Shown: positions 9,441 through 18,815, counted from the first letter of the stretch. The stretch is DNA of 64,000 bases from an uncultured Eubacterium sp. (GCA_910578975.1 CAJTRZ010000011.1:19737-83736), one strand, 5' to 3'. Notes: generated by a model from the sequence alone, not told the origin. Program-made: numbers and translations.

Positions 9441-9995
9441 CTACTTGAATAATGAAATCGTCTCGTTTCTCAACAAAATATTTTCTTCAAACTCTCCTTT
9501 TGCCGCAAAAGTAATTGTTCTGCTTCCCGGTTTTTTTATTCCTCTGGCAGACATGCACATATGCTCTGCCTCCACCATGACCAGTACTCCTTTTGCGCCC
9601 AGACACTCTTCGATAGCTGCCGCTATCTGATTCGTCATCTGTTCCTGAATCTGAAGCCGTCTTGCATACACTTCAACAGTTCTTGCCAGCTTGCTGATTC
9701 CAACTACCTTTCCATTCGGAATATAGGCAATATGTGCTTTACCATAAAAAGGCATCAAGTGATGCTCGCACATAGAGTAAAATGTAATATCCTTTTCAAT
9801 TACTACATTATCATTGTCGCACGTAAATGTTTTTGACAAATGCTCTACAGGACTCTGGCTCATTCCTGCACACAGTTCTTCATACATCCGTGCGACTCTG
9901 TCAGGAGTATCTTTTAACCCCTCCCTATCTGCATCTTCACCGATACCTTCTAATAATAATTTAATTCCTTGTTCAATTTTTTTCTTATCAAACAT
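9441..9995 (-). CDS. folE: GTP cyclohydrolase I
   Basis: A 184-residue enzyme making 7,8-dihydroneopterin triphosphate from GTP, the first pterin step. The zinc-site Cys-His motif is in [12 protein letters not shown] and the second zinc Cys is in EHMCMSARG. The conserved [14 protein letters not shown] helix is present. It is a normal zinc-type FolE (type IA). It sits 3 bp downstream of folC, so translational coupling is likely. Together folC, folE, folP and folBK cover most of dihydrofolate synthesis. Confidence 0.97.
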   Translation of the reverse strand: MFDKKKIEQGIKLLLEGIGEDADREGLKDTPDRVARMYEELCAGMSQSPVEHLSKTFTCDNDNVVIEKDITFYSMCEHHLMPFYGKAHIAYIPNGKVVGISKLARTVEVYARRLQIQEQMTNQIAAAIEECLGAKGVLVMVEAEHMCMSARGIKKPGSRTITFAAKGEFEENILLRNETISLFK

Positions 9996-9998
9996 CAG

Positions 9999-11315
9999 TC
10001 AATCTCTCCTTTCGGCTTTAACTGCTTGCTTTATATCCTTTAGATGTGATAATGACCCAAAAGCCAAAATCATATCAGTTTGTCCTCTTTTCGCATAATC
10101 CATAGCAAATGCAACTGCTTTGCTGATATTATCCATATACTGAACATTTTTATGATATACAGACAATGTCTCTGCAAGTTTCTTTCCATCTAAGGCTCTG
10201 CTATTATCCGGAGTCACAGTTATAATATTTTCTGCTCTGTCGGCAATAAGTTCTGTCTCCTGTGCAAAATCCTTATCAGCCAACACTCCCATTATAAAGG
10301 TTATTCTCTTATTTGTAAAATACAAATCCATACTATTTCGCAATTCTTCCACAGCCCCGGGATTATGTGCACCATCTATAATAAATAAAGGCTTCTCTGA
10401 AATAATCTCCATTCTTCCATTCCACACTGCTTTTGACAATCCCTGCTCTATATACTCTTCTAACTGATAACCATAGCTCTCTAAACAAAGAAGCGTTTCG
10501 ATAGCGGTGGCTGCATTCACACTCTGGTATGTTCCAAGCATCTGTATATTGGTTTGATATTTCTTTCCATTCATTGCTCTGTAAATAATACGATTTTTTA
10601 CACCCTTCATATCTGCCGGATTAATCTGGGCTTCTAATTGCGCCTTTCCTGCCTGAATAAATTCCGCTTTTTTTTCTTTTGCTATATTTTTTATTATATT
10701 GACTGCACCCTGACTTTGTTTTGCTATAACTACCGGACAATATGGCTTTATAACACCTGCTTTTACTTGTGCGATTTCTTCTATGGTCTCTCCTAAAAAT
10801 GCCGTATGATCGAGAGATATACTTGTTATTACACTGCACAAAACCTGATCAAATACATTCGTAGCATCACTGGCTCCTCCCATACCACATTCTACCAAAA
10901 CAATGTCACATTTCTTTCTTTTAAAATACTCAAATGCCATGGCTGTCTCTATTTCAAATGGTGTAGGATGGAAACCATACTTCTCTAAAATCATATCCGC
11001 TTTCTCTCGGATTAGCGTAACAATATCTGCCAGCTCTTGTTTTTCAATATTTTTTCCATTTATCTGAATTATCTCATCATAATCAAACACTGCCGGTGAA
11101 CTATACCGCCCTGCCTGATACCCTGCTTTTTCAAGGACACTCTGCAAAAATGCCAGCGTTGAACCTTTTCCATTGGTTCCTGCGATATGAACTACCTTCA
11201 ATTCCTTTTGGGGATTTCCTAATGTATCCAGTAATGTTGTGATACTTTTTAATCCCAGCACACTTCCATACTTATTTACTTCTTTTAAATATCTTCTTGC
11301 CTCTGTATAATTCAT
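9999..11315 (-). CDS. folC: folylpolyglutamate synthase / dihydrofolate synthase
   Basis: A Mur-ligase-family enzyme of about 438 residues. It shows the ATP-binding P-loop HIAGTNGKGST, the SPAVFDYDEIIQING folate-binding region, ECGMGGASDATN, the carbamylated-Lys neighbourhood VIAKQ, and FIIDGAHNP in the C-terminal domain. It joins dihydropteroate to glutamate and/or extends the polyglutamate tail. I chose the ATG at 11315, with AGGTG a few bases upstream; an in-frame GTG three codons earlier is also possible. It is the first gene of the fol-pheA run and lies just beyond a hairpin at 11352-11388. Confidence 0.95.
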   Translation of the reverse strand: MNYTEARRYLKEVNKYGSVLGLKSITTLLDTLGNPQKELKVVHIAGTNGKGSTLAFLQSVLEKAGYQAGRYSSPAVFDYDEIIQINGKNIEKQELADIVTLIREKADMILEKYGFHPTPFEIETAMAFEYFKRKKCDIVLVECGMGGASDATNVFDQVLCSVITSISLDHTAFLGETIEEIAQVKAGVIKPYCPVVIAKQSQGAVNIIKNIAKEKKAEFIQAGKAQLEAQINPADMKGVKNRIIYRAMNGKKYQTNIQMLGTYQSVNAATAIETLLCLESYGYQLEEYIEQGLSKAVWNGRMEIISEKPLFIIDGAHNPGAVEELRNSMDLYFTNKRITFIMGVLADKDFAQETELIADRAENIITVTPDNSRALDGKKLAETLSVYHKNVQYMDNISKAVAFAMDYAKRGQTDMILAFGSLSHLKDIKQAVKAERRD

Positions 11316-11351
11316 CGCTGTCACCTGATATTTATCCTTCCATCAACATTC

Positions 11352-11388
11352 TAAAATGGCAATGTGCATTTCCTGCACACTGCCATTC
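11352..11388 (-). terminator. terminator or attenuator between SH3 gene and folC
   Basis: An imperfect stem, AATGGC(A)(A)TGTGC with GCACA(C)TGCCATT, is followed by TTTT on the minus strand. Only about 37 bp separate it from folC, with no convincing promoter between, so partial read-through is possible. Confidence 0.6.
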
Positions 11389-11402
11389 ATTATTTACTCT
11401 TT

Positions 11403-11963
11403 TTACTGTTCATTTTTTAAATATTCTGAGGAAATATATCCCTTAATATCTCCCCATTTAACATAAGTCCACTTGCCTTTTACACCAAGAACTTCCACCT
11501 TCTCATTCTTTTCCAGTACTTCTAGTATCTCTGAATCACCATCAGCCTTTCTGCGGATATTTACTGCATCCTTTGTATACTGAATACCACTGGTACTGCC
11601 TGTAACTGCCGGACTGGTTGTCTCTCCCTGTCCTGTTACCGATGTAGCACTTTCATTATTACTAACTGATTCCTGCTGATTCGTTGTACTGCTTTCAATG
11701 ACGCTGGTACTTTCAGAAATCATAGTTTCCTCTGCTGTAGTCACTCCTAAAACAGAAGTCTCCTTCTTCGGATTTGTCTCCACCTCAGTATCCTTCTTAG
11801 CCGAACAGGAAGCTGCAATAATGATAATTACAACAAGCAATGCGATAACACCGCCCAAACCTGCCAATGTCATTTTTCTCTTTTTCATCTGCTGTTCTTT
11901 CCTGTATTCAGCATTCTTCTTTCTCGTTTCTATTAATCTTCTAGTTTCTTCATCGTATGGCAT
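11403..11963 (-). CDS. membrane-anchored SH3b domain protein
   Basis: A 186-residue protein with a basic N-terminal cytoplasmic segment (about 1-27), one transmembrane helix (LAGLGGVIALLVVIIIIAA, about 33-51), a Ser/Thr/Glu-rich linker (about 55-128), and a C-terminal bacterial SH3 domain (about 129-186) containing VNIRRKADGDSEILEVL, VKGKWTYVKW and KGYISSEYL. SH3b domains usually bind peptidoglycan, so it probably contacts the cell wall. The topology would be N-in, C-out. It is 11 bp downstream of the DUF1292 gene and is followed by the hairpin at 11352-11388. No enzyme domain is present. Confidence 0.85.
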   Translation of the reverse strand: MPYDEETRRLIETRKKNAEYRKEQQMKKRKMTLAGLGGVIALLVVIIIIAASCSAKKDTEVETNPKKETSVLGVTTAEETMISESTSVIESSTTNQQESVSNNESATSVTGQGETTSPAVTGSTSGIQYTKDAVNIRRKADGDSEILEVLEKNEKVEVLGVKGKWTYVKWGDIKGYISSEYLKNEQ

Positions 11964-11974
11964 CTCTCTAACCT

Positions 11975-12295
11975 CTAATGTAAATTCTCTTCCTCATCAA
12001 TTATCTCATCATACTCACCGGCTTCTACTAATTCATCGAACGCCTGTGAAGCTAAGAAAAACTCTGCTTCTGTCTCAATGTTATCCAATCCTGGTTCTCC
12101 GTCTTCATCTTCGAAATATCTATAAATAAATACTTCTCCCTCTTCATTCTCCGGTCCTTCTGTAGGGAGTAATGCAATATAGTCTTTTCCCTCTGCTTCA
12201 AATATGCTTACTACAAGGCAGTCAACCTCGCTGTCATCCTCTAATGTAAGTGTTACAAATAAATCTTCATCCTCTTCAAACTGATTATTTCCCAT
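11975..12295 (-). CDS. DUF1292 domain protein (YrzB-like)
   Basis: A small, very acidic cytoplasmic protein of 106 residues. The segment FVTLTLEDDSEVDCLVVSIFE, then DYIALLPTEG and VFIYRYFEDEDGEP, matches DUF1292 (YrzB), common in Firmicutes and usually 90-105 residues. The function is not established. It starts at an ATG preceded by AGAGGAAAA and is 11 bp upstream of the SH3 protein gene. Confidence 0.9.
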   Translation of the reverse strand: MGNNQFEEDEDLFVTLTLEDDSEVDCLVVSIFEAEGKDYIALLPTEGPENEEGEVFIYRYFEDEDGEPGLDNIETEAEFFLASQAFDELVEAGEYDEIIDEEENLH

Positions 12296-12392
12296 TTTTT
12301 CCTCTTTCTGTGCTTGCGCACTTTTTAATAAGTATAACTTTATCAGAAGTACTGTAAAAATGCAATAATTCGCAGAATATTTAACGAAATAT

Positions 12393-14228
12393 TCACAATA
12401 TATTTATCACCTCATTTAAAAACATTGACGGTTCTACTCTGCACCCCAGATTTTCTGTAACTGCATACACACCAAGTATTTTCTTTGCTCTGGTAACTGC
12501 CACATAAAATACCCTGCGTTCTTCTTCATAATCCCTGTTTCTTACAGCCTTAGATGTCGGTATAATCCCCTGATTGACATCCACAATGAATACGGCATCA
12601 AACTCTAATCCTTTTGCACTGTGCATTGTCATAATTTTTATATTATCTGATTCTACATTTTCCTCATCTGTTTCCTCAATGCTATTAATCCAATCATCCA
12701 AAGTATGGTATCTACAGCAATCATTTTTAATTTCCTCTAACTGTTTCCTTAAAACAGAAATGCTGATATGTTTTTCTTTAGCATAATCTCTTAAATACTT
12801 TTCATATCCAATACCCTTTTCAATATACAAAACTGCTGCCATAGGTTTTAAATTTGACAGCATTTGTAAATCAAATTCTAGTTTTTCTATATTTTTCTTT
12901 ATTTCCATACTTTGTCCATACATTTCTTTTAATTTATGAAAATTCATATTTTCCTGTGCCAATATGTGCCTGCTAATATAGCGAACCGGTTTATTTAATA
13001 CATATATCAAATCCTGATTATTACGAAAGTTTGTATTCTGATAACTTAATGATGCCTTCACGTAAGCGATGATGTCTTTTGCCACAACACTCTCGTATAT
13101 AAACTTTTTACTTTCTCTTCCATTTGCTATTATCTCTCTGTTATATAAAAATTTCTGTATCTCCGGAATCTGACTATTATTTCTTACAAGAATTGCAATC
13201 TCACTTTCAGCAATCCACACACACTTTAACTTTTTTATTTTCTGAACAATATACTCTAATTCTTCGTATTGTGTTTTAAACAGCTTAATTTCCGGCTCTA
13301 CATCTCCAACAAAATCTGACCGCATATTTTTAATAAACCGATTGCTGTTATTACAAATTAACCTTTCTGATATTTTTACAATCTTTTCACTAGAGCGATA
13401 ATTTCTATTTAACATAATTTTCTCATAACCTACAAAATCTTTTTCAAATTGAAACATTAATTCAGGACATGCTCCTCGAAATCCATAAATAGACTGGTCG
13501 TCATCTCCCACAACAAATATATTATTTTGTGGAAATGCCAGCATCTTTATAATTTCGTACTGCACATAATTAATATCCTGAAATTCATCAATCAAAATAT
13601 ACTCAAAAATCTGCTGCCATTTCTCAAGTATTTTTGGCTGCTCCTGAAATAACTCATAACATTTTAATAGCATATCATCAAAATCAATTTTATGCTCATA
13701 TGACAATACTCTTTGATATTCTTCAAAAACACCTTGAGATATCTCCTTATTACAGCACTGTGATTCAAAAGAATTTATATCTGTCATTTTACTCTTAATC
13801 TTACTAATTTCACTAGCAAGATTATGAATAAAATCGTTCATGTTACTTGCTTCTATCTTTTTTCTAAGAACAATCTCTCTTAATATCTGAAACTTTACAT
13901 TCTCTCCTAAAATCTTTTCTCCTCCATAATTTTTTGTATGTTTCAAAATTCTAAAAAAGATACTATGAAAGGTACCAAAAGAAACCGGATAACTTCCCCT
14001 TATCCAGTTCTCTCCCTGCATAATATGAAAAAACTTTTTTTGCATATGGATTGCAGCTGCTTTTGTAAAAGTAACTACCAAAATTTTTTCTGGTGGCACT
14101 CCGCTCTCTATTAAATTTTTAATTCTATGGGTAATAACGGTGGTTTTACCTGAACCAGGCCCGGCAAGAACCATCGCCGGACCTTTCTTGTGGCTAACTG
14201 CCTTGATTTGATTTTCATTAAAATTCAT
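12393..14228 (-). CDS. UvrD/Rep-family ATP-dependent DNA helicase
   Basis: A superfamily 1A helicase of 611 residues. Motifs in order: Q motif region NFNENQIKAV, Walker A AGPGSGKTT, motif Ia VVTFTKAAA, Walker B DEFQD, motif III VGDDDQSIYGFRGA, motif IV LNRNYRS, motif V TMHSAKGLEFDAVF, and motif VI ERRVFYVAVTRAKK. It is shorter than PcrA/UvrD (about 720-740), mainly in the 1B/2B regions, so I do not assign pcrA. It probably acts in repair or recombination. I chose ATG 14228, with GGAAAGG upstream, over an in-frame GTG two codons earlier. The ribosome binding site lies in a small CACAACC/GGTTGTG hairpin (14232-14250). Confidence 0.92.
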   Translation of the reverse strand: MNFNENQIKAVSHKKGPAMVLAGPGSGKTTVITHRIKNLIESGVPPEKILVVTFTKAAAIHMQKKFFHIMQGENWIRGSYPVSFGTFHSIFFRILKHTKNYGGEKILGENVKFQILREIVLRKKIEASNMNDFIHNLASEISKIKSKMTDINSFESQCCNKEISQGVFEEYQRVLSYEHKIDFDDMLLKCYELFQEQPKILEKWQQIFEYILIDEFQDINYVQYEIIKMLAFPQNNIFVVGDDDQSIYGFRGACPELMFQFEKDFVGYEKIMLNRNYRSSEKIVKISERLICNNSNRFIKNMRSDFVGDVEPEIKLFKTQYEELEYIVQKIKKLKCVWIAESEIAILVRNNSQIPEIQKFLYNREIIANGRESKKFIYESVVAKDIIAYVKASLSYQNTNFRNNQDLIYVLNKPVRYISRHILAQENMNFHKLKEMYGQSMEIKKNIEKLEFDLQMLSNLKPMAAVLYIEKGIGYEKYLRDYAKEKHISISVLRKQLEEIKNDCCRYHTLDDWINSIEETDEENVESDNIKIMTMHSAKGLEFDAVFIVDVNQGIIPTSKAVRNRDYEEERRVFYVAVTRAKKILGVYAVTENLGCRVEPSMFLNEVINIL

Positions 14229-14336
14229 ATACACAACCTTTCCGGTTGTGGTCTCTCCATTTTCAGATTAGCACATATTGATTGTAAAGTAAATAGTTCA
14301 AATTTGTAATTGGCTTTCATTAACTACGAAAGATTT

Positions 14337-15110
14337 TTATCTTTGTATATGTATCGTTGCACTAATTGGATAATGATCCGATAAGAATACACCATCTTTC
14401 TGGTCTTTCCATAACTCCAATTTTTCCAATCGGATATTTTTACTTACGGCAATATAATCTATTTTAGCCGGTTTATCCATTTTACCGAAGTTATGATATG
14501 TTCCTGATATTTCCTCTGTAATATCACATATAATACCACTGTGATTCATTTGTTCAATCTCCGGTGACTCTGGATGAGCATTCATGTCACCACACAATAT
14601 AATAGGCAGTTTTCCTATTGCCTTCCATTGTATCAGCGTCTGATGTATCTTATCTAAAACACATTCCATTCCCTGAACTCTTGCTTTACTGCTCTTATGA
14701 TCTAAATGTGTATTAACAATTAAGTATACATCGTTCGTTTCCGTTTCCTTTAACAAAAGTTGTGTTGCAGTTCTTGGATATTTACTCTGCTCCTCGTAAC
14801 GGCTCCCTGGTAAATAAGGCGTATTTGAAAGCCAGTAAGTATCCATACTGACTATCTCAAATCTGTCTTTTCTATATGCTATAGTCATCTGTTCTCCTGT
14901 CAAATCTCTCTCTCTGCCACAACCTACAAGCTGATAGTCTTTTAGCACCTCACTCAGCCACAAAGCCATATGCGGCAGCATCTCCTGAAAACAGACGATA
15001 TCCGGATTCTTTTCCAAAAGACATTTTTGAATTATCGGTTTGCGATATTCAAAATTATTTCTTCCGTCCTGCTTATGGTCACATCGAATATTATAAGTAA
15101 CTATATTCAT
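14337..15110 (-). CDS. endonuclease/exonuclease/phosphatase family hydrolase
   Basis: A 257-residue EEP-fold enzyme with metal and catalytic motifs MNIVTYNIRC (1-10), DIVCFQEM with the metal-binding Glu, NTHLDHKSSKAR, ILCGDMNAHPES (Asp and Asn), IDYIAVS and LSDHYPISATI (general-base His). It resembles the stand-alone phosphodiesterase/phosphatase members more than exonuclease III. No signal peptide is present, so it is intracellular. The ATG at 15110 has AAAAGG upstream; the longer frame begins with TTG and lacks a site. It begins 37 bp after gltX ends. Substrate unknown. Confidence 0.85.
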   Translation of the reverse strand: MNIVTYNIRCDHKQDGRNNFEYRKPIIQKCLLEKNPDIVCFQEMLPHMALWLSEVLKDYQLVGCGRERDLTGEQMTIAYRKDRFEIVSMDTYWLSNTPYLPGSRYEEQSKYPRTATQLLLKETETNDVYLIVNTHLDHKSSKARVQGMECVLDKIHQTLIQWKAIGKLPIILCGDMNAHPESPEIEQMNHSGIICDITEEISGTYHNFGKMDKPAKIDYIAVSKNIRLEKLELWKDQKDGVFLSDHYPISATIHIQR

Positions 15111-15147
15111 TTTCTTTACCTTTTCAAACAATATATACTAATATATA

Positions 15148-16605
15148 TTACTCGGACAATAATTCAATTCCTTTTCTGATACGTAAAAGACTTTCTTCCT
15201 TTCCAAGTACTTCCATAATCTCAAAAGCTCCCGCCGGTGTCATCTGCTTTCCTGATACTGCTGTACGAAGCGGCCATAATGCCTGACCATTTTTGCACTC
15301 TTTCTTTGCAATATACTCAAATACCACATCATGCAGTGCCTCTGAAGAATAGTCCTCTGTTCCCTCCAATATTGGAAGAAGTTCCTGTAACACTTCCAAA
15401 GAATTTTCCGAATTGGTCTTCATTTTCTTATGAGTATACATTTCCGGACTGTATTCCGGAAGTTCCTCAAAGAAATCTATCATATCGCCAATCTCTGGAA
15501 AAATTTCAATACGTGTTTTTACCATATCCATAATTGTGTTTAAATCTAAATCCTTGTTAATTACTTTACGGACATATGGTTCTGCCATCTCATAAAATTT
15601 TGCATTTTCCATTGCTTTAATATATTCGCCATTCATCCATTTTAACTTCTGAATATCAAATACAGATGGACTTTTATTCACCTTATGATAATCAAAATTT
15701 TCTATTAACTCGTCTAATGAAAATATTTCCTGATTGTCCTCCGGACTCCAGCCAAGAAGTGCAATATAGTTTACAATCGCTTCCGGCAGAAATCCCTGCT
15801 CAACCAAATCCTCATAAGAAGAATGACCAGAGCGCTTACTTAACTTTTTATGATTTTCGTCTGTAATCAGTGGAAGATGCACATATTTTGGTGAATCCCA
15901 TCCAAAAGCCTCGTAAAGTCTCTGATATTTTGGAGATGATGAAATGTACTCATTTCCTCTTACTACATGGGTAATTCCCTGCAAATGGTCATCAATAACA
16001 TTTGCAAAATTATATGTCGGATATCCATCGGACTTAATCAAAATCATATCATCCAGTTCTTTGTTCTCAACTGTAATCTCTCCATATAACTCATCAATAA
16101 ATGTAGTCGTTCCCTCTGTCGGCATATTAATACGGATAACATATGGTTTTCCGGCATCCAGATTTGCCTGGATTTCTTCTTTTGACAAATTCAGACAATG
16201 CTTATCATAAACTGTAATTTCTTTCCCATCTTCACCTACAGATGTCTTCAATGAATCCAGTCTCTCCTTATCACAGAAACAGTAATATGCATTTCCACTT
16301 TCAATCAACTGTTTCGCATATTCTAAATAAAGACCCGATGCCTGACGTTCACTCTGAATATAAGGTCCAAATCCTTTATCCTTATCTGGTCCCTCATCAT
16401 GAATCAGTCCTGTAGCTTCCAGCGTTCTATAAATTATATCAACTGCACCTTCTACATAACGTTCTCTGTCAGTGTCCTCTATTCTTAAAATAAAATCTCC
16501 ACCTGCATGTTTCGCAATTAAAAACTCATAAAGTGCTGTTCTCAAATTTCCTACATGCATTTTTCCTGTAGGGCTTGGTGCAAATCTTGTTCTTACATTT
16601 GACAT
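15148..16605 (-). CDS. gltX: glutamyl-tRNA synthetase
   Basis: A class I aminoacyl-tRNA synthetase of 485 residues. [13 protein letters not shown] (8-20) carries the HIGH-equivalent, [10 protein letters not shown] (41-50) is typical of GluRS, and KLSKRSG (254-260) is the KMSKS-equivalent loop. The C-terminal third is the helical anticodon-binding domain. It charges tRNA-Glu and, in bacteria lacking GlnRS, usually also tRNA-Gln for later amidation. I see no T-box signature in the 198 bp upstream. The gene is preceded by the XRE cassette on the same strand, which has its own terminator. Confidence 0.97.
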   Translation of the reverse strand: MSNVRTRFAPSPTGKMHVGNLRTALYEFLIAKHAGGDFILRIEDTDRERYVEGAVDIIYRTLEATGLIHDEGPDKDKGFGPYIQSERQASGLYLEYAKQLIESGNAYYCFCDKERLDSLKTSVGEDGKEITVYDKHCLNLSKEEIQANLDAGKPYVIRINMPTEGTTTFIDELYGEITVENKELDDMILIKSDGYPTYNFANVIDDHLQGITHVVRGNEYISSSPKYQRLYEAFGWDSPKYVHLPLITDENHKKLSKRSGHSSYEDLVEQGFLPEAIVNYIALLGWSPEDNQEIFSLDELIENFDYHKVNKSPSVFDIQKLKWMNGEYIKAMENAKFYEMAEPYVRKVINKDLDLNTIMDMVKTRIEIFPEIGDMIDFFEELPEYSPEMYTHKKMKTNSENSLEVLQELLPILEGTEDYSSEALHDVVFEYIAKKECKNGQALWPLRTAVSGKQMTPAGAFEIMEVLGKEESLLRIRKGIELLSE

Positions 16606-16746
16606 TTTCTGTCTCCTCTCCTTCTATTTAACTGTTTAACCATCTTGATCTACATTCAATGATGTATTTCTTTTAGCGACAAAATTCCTATTTATTATAA
16701 TTCTTTTTAATGGTATTCGCAAGTATTGGAATAAGTCGATATACAA

Positions 16747-16784
16747 TAAAAATACCAGCGTGAACACACAACTGGTATTTTTGT
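16747..16784 (-). terminator. terminator of XRE cassette copy 1
   Basis: An AAATACCAG/CTGGTATTT stem with a T-run on the minus strand lies 20 bp after the XRE stop. A related, more diverged hairpin follows the second copy at 51557-51595. Confidence 0.8.
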
Positions 16785-16803
16785 TTATATAGATATTTAA
16801 CTC

Positions 16804-17034
16804 TCATTCCTCTTCACAAATTTCGAAACATTCATCCTGAAAAAATTCCATCAAATTCATTTCTAATCCATTACATATCTTATTCAATGTCGATATCGTA
16901 GGATTTGTTCCATTCATAATATTCATCAGTGTTGATTTCGGAATCGCAGACCGATACGCAAGGGCATAGTATGACATTCTTTTTTCGAAACATAAATCTT
17001 TAATTCTTTTAATAACTGCTTCGCTGGAATTCAT
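16804..17034 (-). CDS. small XRE/Cro-type regulator, copy 1
   Basis: A 76-residue single-domain helix-turn-helix protein: helices around VIKRIKDLCFEKRM, SYYALAYRSAIPKSTLMNIMNG (HTH) and STLNKICNGLEMNLMEFF. An acidic tail with Cys ends the protein. A second gene at 51625-51855 encodes a protein differing at only about ten positions, and the flanking promoter and terminator regions also match, so this is a duplicated cassette. The upstream region holds two copies of a CTATATATGGTACT element, one against the ribosome binding site, suggesting autoregulation (inference). No phage genes are nearby. Confidence 0.85.
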   Translation of the reverse strand: MNSSEAVIKRIKDLCFEKRMSYYALAYRSAIPKSTLMNIMNGTNPTISTLNKICNGLEMNLMEFFQDECFEICEEE

Positions 17035-17043
17035 TACGCTCTC

Positions 17044-17106
17044 CTATATATGGTACTAAGGTTATTTTACTAATAAAATTCACTACCTAGGACTATATAT
17101 GGTACT
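17044..17106 (-). promoter_or_regulatory. tandem operator-like repeats upstream of XRE copy 1
   Basis: CTATATATGGTACT occurs at 17044-17057 and again at 17093-17106, 49 bp apart. The first copy touches the AGGAGAG ribosome binding site (minus strand). The same arrangement, with 48-bp spacing, precedes the paralogue at 51868-51928. Confidence 0.6.
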
Positions 17107-17146
17107 TATAAGGCTATTATTTTCAAAAATACGTAATTCATCCAAA

Positions 17147-17184
17147 TAAAAAAGACAAAAGTGAATAACTATTCACTTCTGTCT
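17147..17184 (-). terminator. terminator of the P-loop kinase gene
   Basis: A stem of GACA(G)AAGTGAA with TTCACTTTTGTC on the minus strand, followed by T6, lies just after the stop at 17191. Confidence 0.85.
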
Positions 17185-17190
17185 CTACGC

Positions 17191-17766
17191 CTATTTTAAA
17201 TTATTTAAATATTCCTTTGCTTCTTCTATTGATTTCTTAAAAGAATCATCTGTTGAGTTATCAAACAGGAATAAATTCTTAATTCCATCTGGAATTGTAA
17301 AATTCTGTTTGCTAATGTATTCATCCCAGTTTTCTAATTTCCATGTATCTCTGTCTGAGTTACGGTGAATCATTCTCTGCCTGCAAACTTCCTTATCACA
17401 CTGAACCCACACAACTACCAATTCAGCGCCCTTCTTCTTAAGAAGCTCCTGTCTGAGATTTTCCATATAACCAGGTGTTCTCACCTCTCTCGTATATGGT
17501 GCATTAATAAATACGGTATCATTATATTCTAACGCTTCCATCGCTAATTCCATAACACAATCGTATTCTGGATTTCTGATTTCTGCTTCAAAGAAATCTG
17601 AACTTCTGTTATATTCTTGATTTGCTACAACAAAAATCTGTTTTGATAACGTAATTAATGTATCCTTGTCTAAGTATACGCAGTTTGGCATAGCCTTTGC
17701 TAATTTTCTTGTGACAAATGTCTTTCCACATGCCGGTGGTGATGTTACCAAAATTAATTTCTTCAT
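17191..17766 (-). CDS. P-loop kinase-like AAA family protein
   Basis: A 191-residue protein with a Walker A loop SPPACGKT (9-16), then VYLDKDTLITL and a second acidic strand VFINAPYTREVRT. The LVVVWVQCDKEVCRQRMIHRNSDRD segment resembles the lid/Arg region of shikimate/gluconate-type kinases, with the RMxxR pattern. It belongs with small P-loop kinases of unknown substrate, often annotated as AAA family ATPase. It is a single gene with its own terminator, transcribed from the A+T-rich region 17767-18331. Confidence 0.75.
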   Translation of the reverse strand: MKKLILVTSPPACGKTFVTRKLAKAMPNCVYLDKDTLITLSKQIFVVANQEYNRSSDFFEAEIRNPEYDCVMELAMEALEYNDTVFINAPYTREVRTPGYMENLRQELLKKKGAELVVVWVQCDKEVCRQRMIHRNSDRDTWKLENWDEYISKQNFTIPDGIKNLFLFDNSTDDSFKKSIEEAKEYLNNLK

Positions 17767-18331
17767 AATATACCTCCTAATGCCTCTTACAGAAGTGTAA
17801 ATGTGCCTGTTTAAAGCACACTCTTTCGTTAAAATATATTTTAACTTTCACCTCATATATCTATTATAGAATTGTTTTCAAATTTAACCCAATTTCTCTA
17901 TATAATACCACTTTATACTATTTTTAGTCAACTAAATAAAAGCAATTATTTTACTTTTATTTTAATTTATTTTTATCGGAATTTTGTTAAACTAATTTTT
18001 TAAATTTGTACCTTAGAAAAAATAGAAAACATACTTTGTATATAAAACAGGAATGGCGTTTCAGAATACTCCGAAACGCCACAAAATTGAAAGGGTTTAG
18101 ATTATTATGTTACCTAAAAATCTAATACACTTATAGTTTAAAAATTAAAAATGTTTTTTGCAATAAGACGCAATTACAATTAATTTTTTTGTTAATTTTG
18201 TATACTTTCCTGCTTTAATTTCTTAATTTCATAATTTCATTTAATAACTTTTGCACAATTTTTTTATATAATCACTTTTTTTGCTTTTTTGTATTTTCTA
18301 AAAAAAGTAAAAAAATGTTTTTATTGGCGGT
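17767..18331. other. 565-bp A+T-rich intergenic region with one GC-rich inverted repeat
   Basis: I find no credible ORF. The only strong structure is a 9-bp perfect inverted repeat, TGGCGTTTC (18054-18062) and GAAACGCCA (18073-18081), which stands out in very A+T-rich DNA. It might terminate the SecB-like transcript, though the following T-run on the minus strand is poor. The stretch 18180-18310 is close to homopolymeric A/T. Confidence 0.5.
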
Positions 18332-18748
18332 TCAGCTATAATACTGATCATTATCTGAATCCTTATCTCCTGACATTTTTATATTAGAATCATCCATTTT
18401 AACCTTTGGAATTACAACCGGAGGCAATCCGGCATTGACTAATATCGTTGTTATTAATGCTCTCACATGAGGATATATTTCATCATAAGCCTTTTTATGT
18501 ATTTCTTTTTTATCCATACCCTTTTCACAATCTAAAAAGGCTGTAGCACTTAATTTAAAGTTAAAGTCCATTGGAGCGTTCTTTTCCATCATATCAATGG
18601 TAAGGTTTGCTGCACAATGCAAATTATCATTTGTATATTTTACATTAAACGAAGCTCTCTGATTAATATCAAGCTGCACCTGTCCCTCAAGCTTATTCGT
18701 CAAATCAATTTCTTCAACCTTTATTCCTTTAAATATTAGTTCTCCCAT
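18332..18748 (-). CDS. SecB-like export chaperone
   Basis: A 138-residue cytoplasmic protein. The N-terminal two-thirds alternates beta strands (LIFKGIKVEEIDL, ASFNVKYTND, FNFKLSATAFLDC), followed by a helix and the segment YPHVRALITTILVNAGLPPVVIP. That segment closely parallels the SecB core FPYAR...V..G.FPQL.L.P and the Firmicute SecB-like consensus with LPPLILP. SecB holds proteins unfolded for SecA-dependent export; clostridial homologues are poorly studied. It lies 67 bp downstream of a very large secreted-protein gene on the same strand, so a dedicated export role is attractive but inferred. The acidic, Asp/Ser-rich C-terminal tail is also SecB-like. Confidence 0.72.
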   Translation of the reverse strand: MGELIFKGIKVEEIDLTNKLEGQVQLDINQRASFNVKYTNDNLHCAANLTIDMMEKNAPMDFNFKLSATAFLDCEKGMDKKEIHKKAYDEIYPHVRALITTILVNAGLPPVVIPKVKMDDSNIKMSGDKDSDNDQYYS

Positions 18749-18815
18749 ATTGCACCTCCCAAATTCCGGTTATTATACAGGCAATTAATATAAACTCCTT
18801 TCATTAACTGCCATT

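Noticed and set aside
16606..16803. T-box leader for gltX
   Set aside because: No specifier stem or T-box core motif was seen, and the gap is mostly taken by the XRE terminator.
16804..17034. Prophage repressor region
   Set aside because: Both XRE copies stand without integrase, structural or lysis genes; only regulator cassettes are visible.
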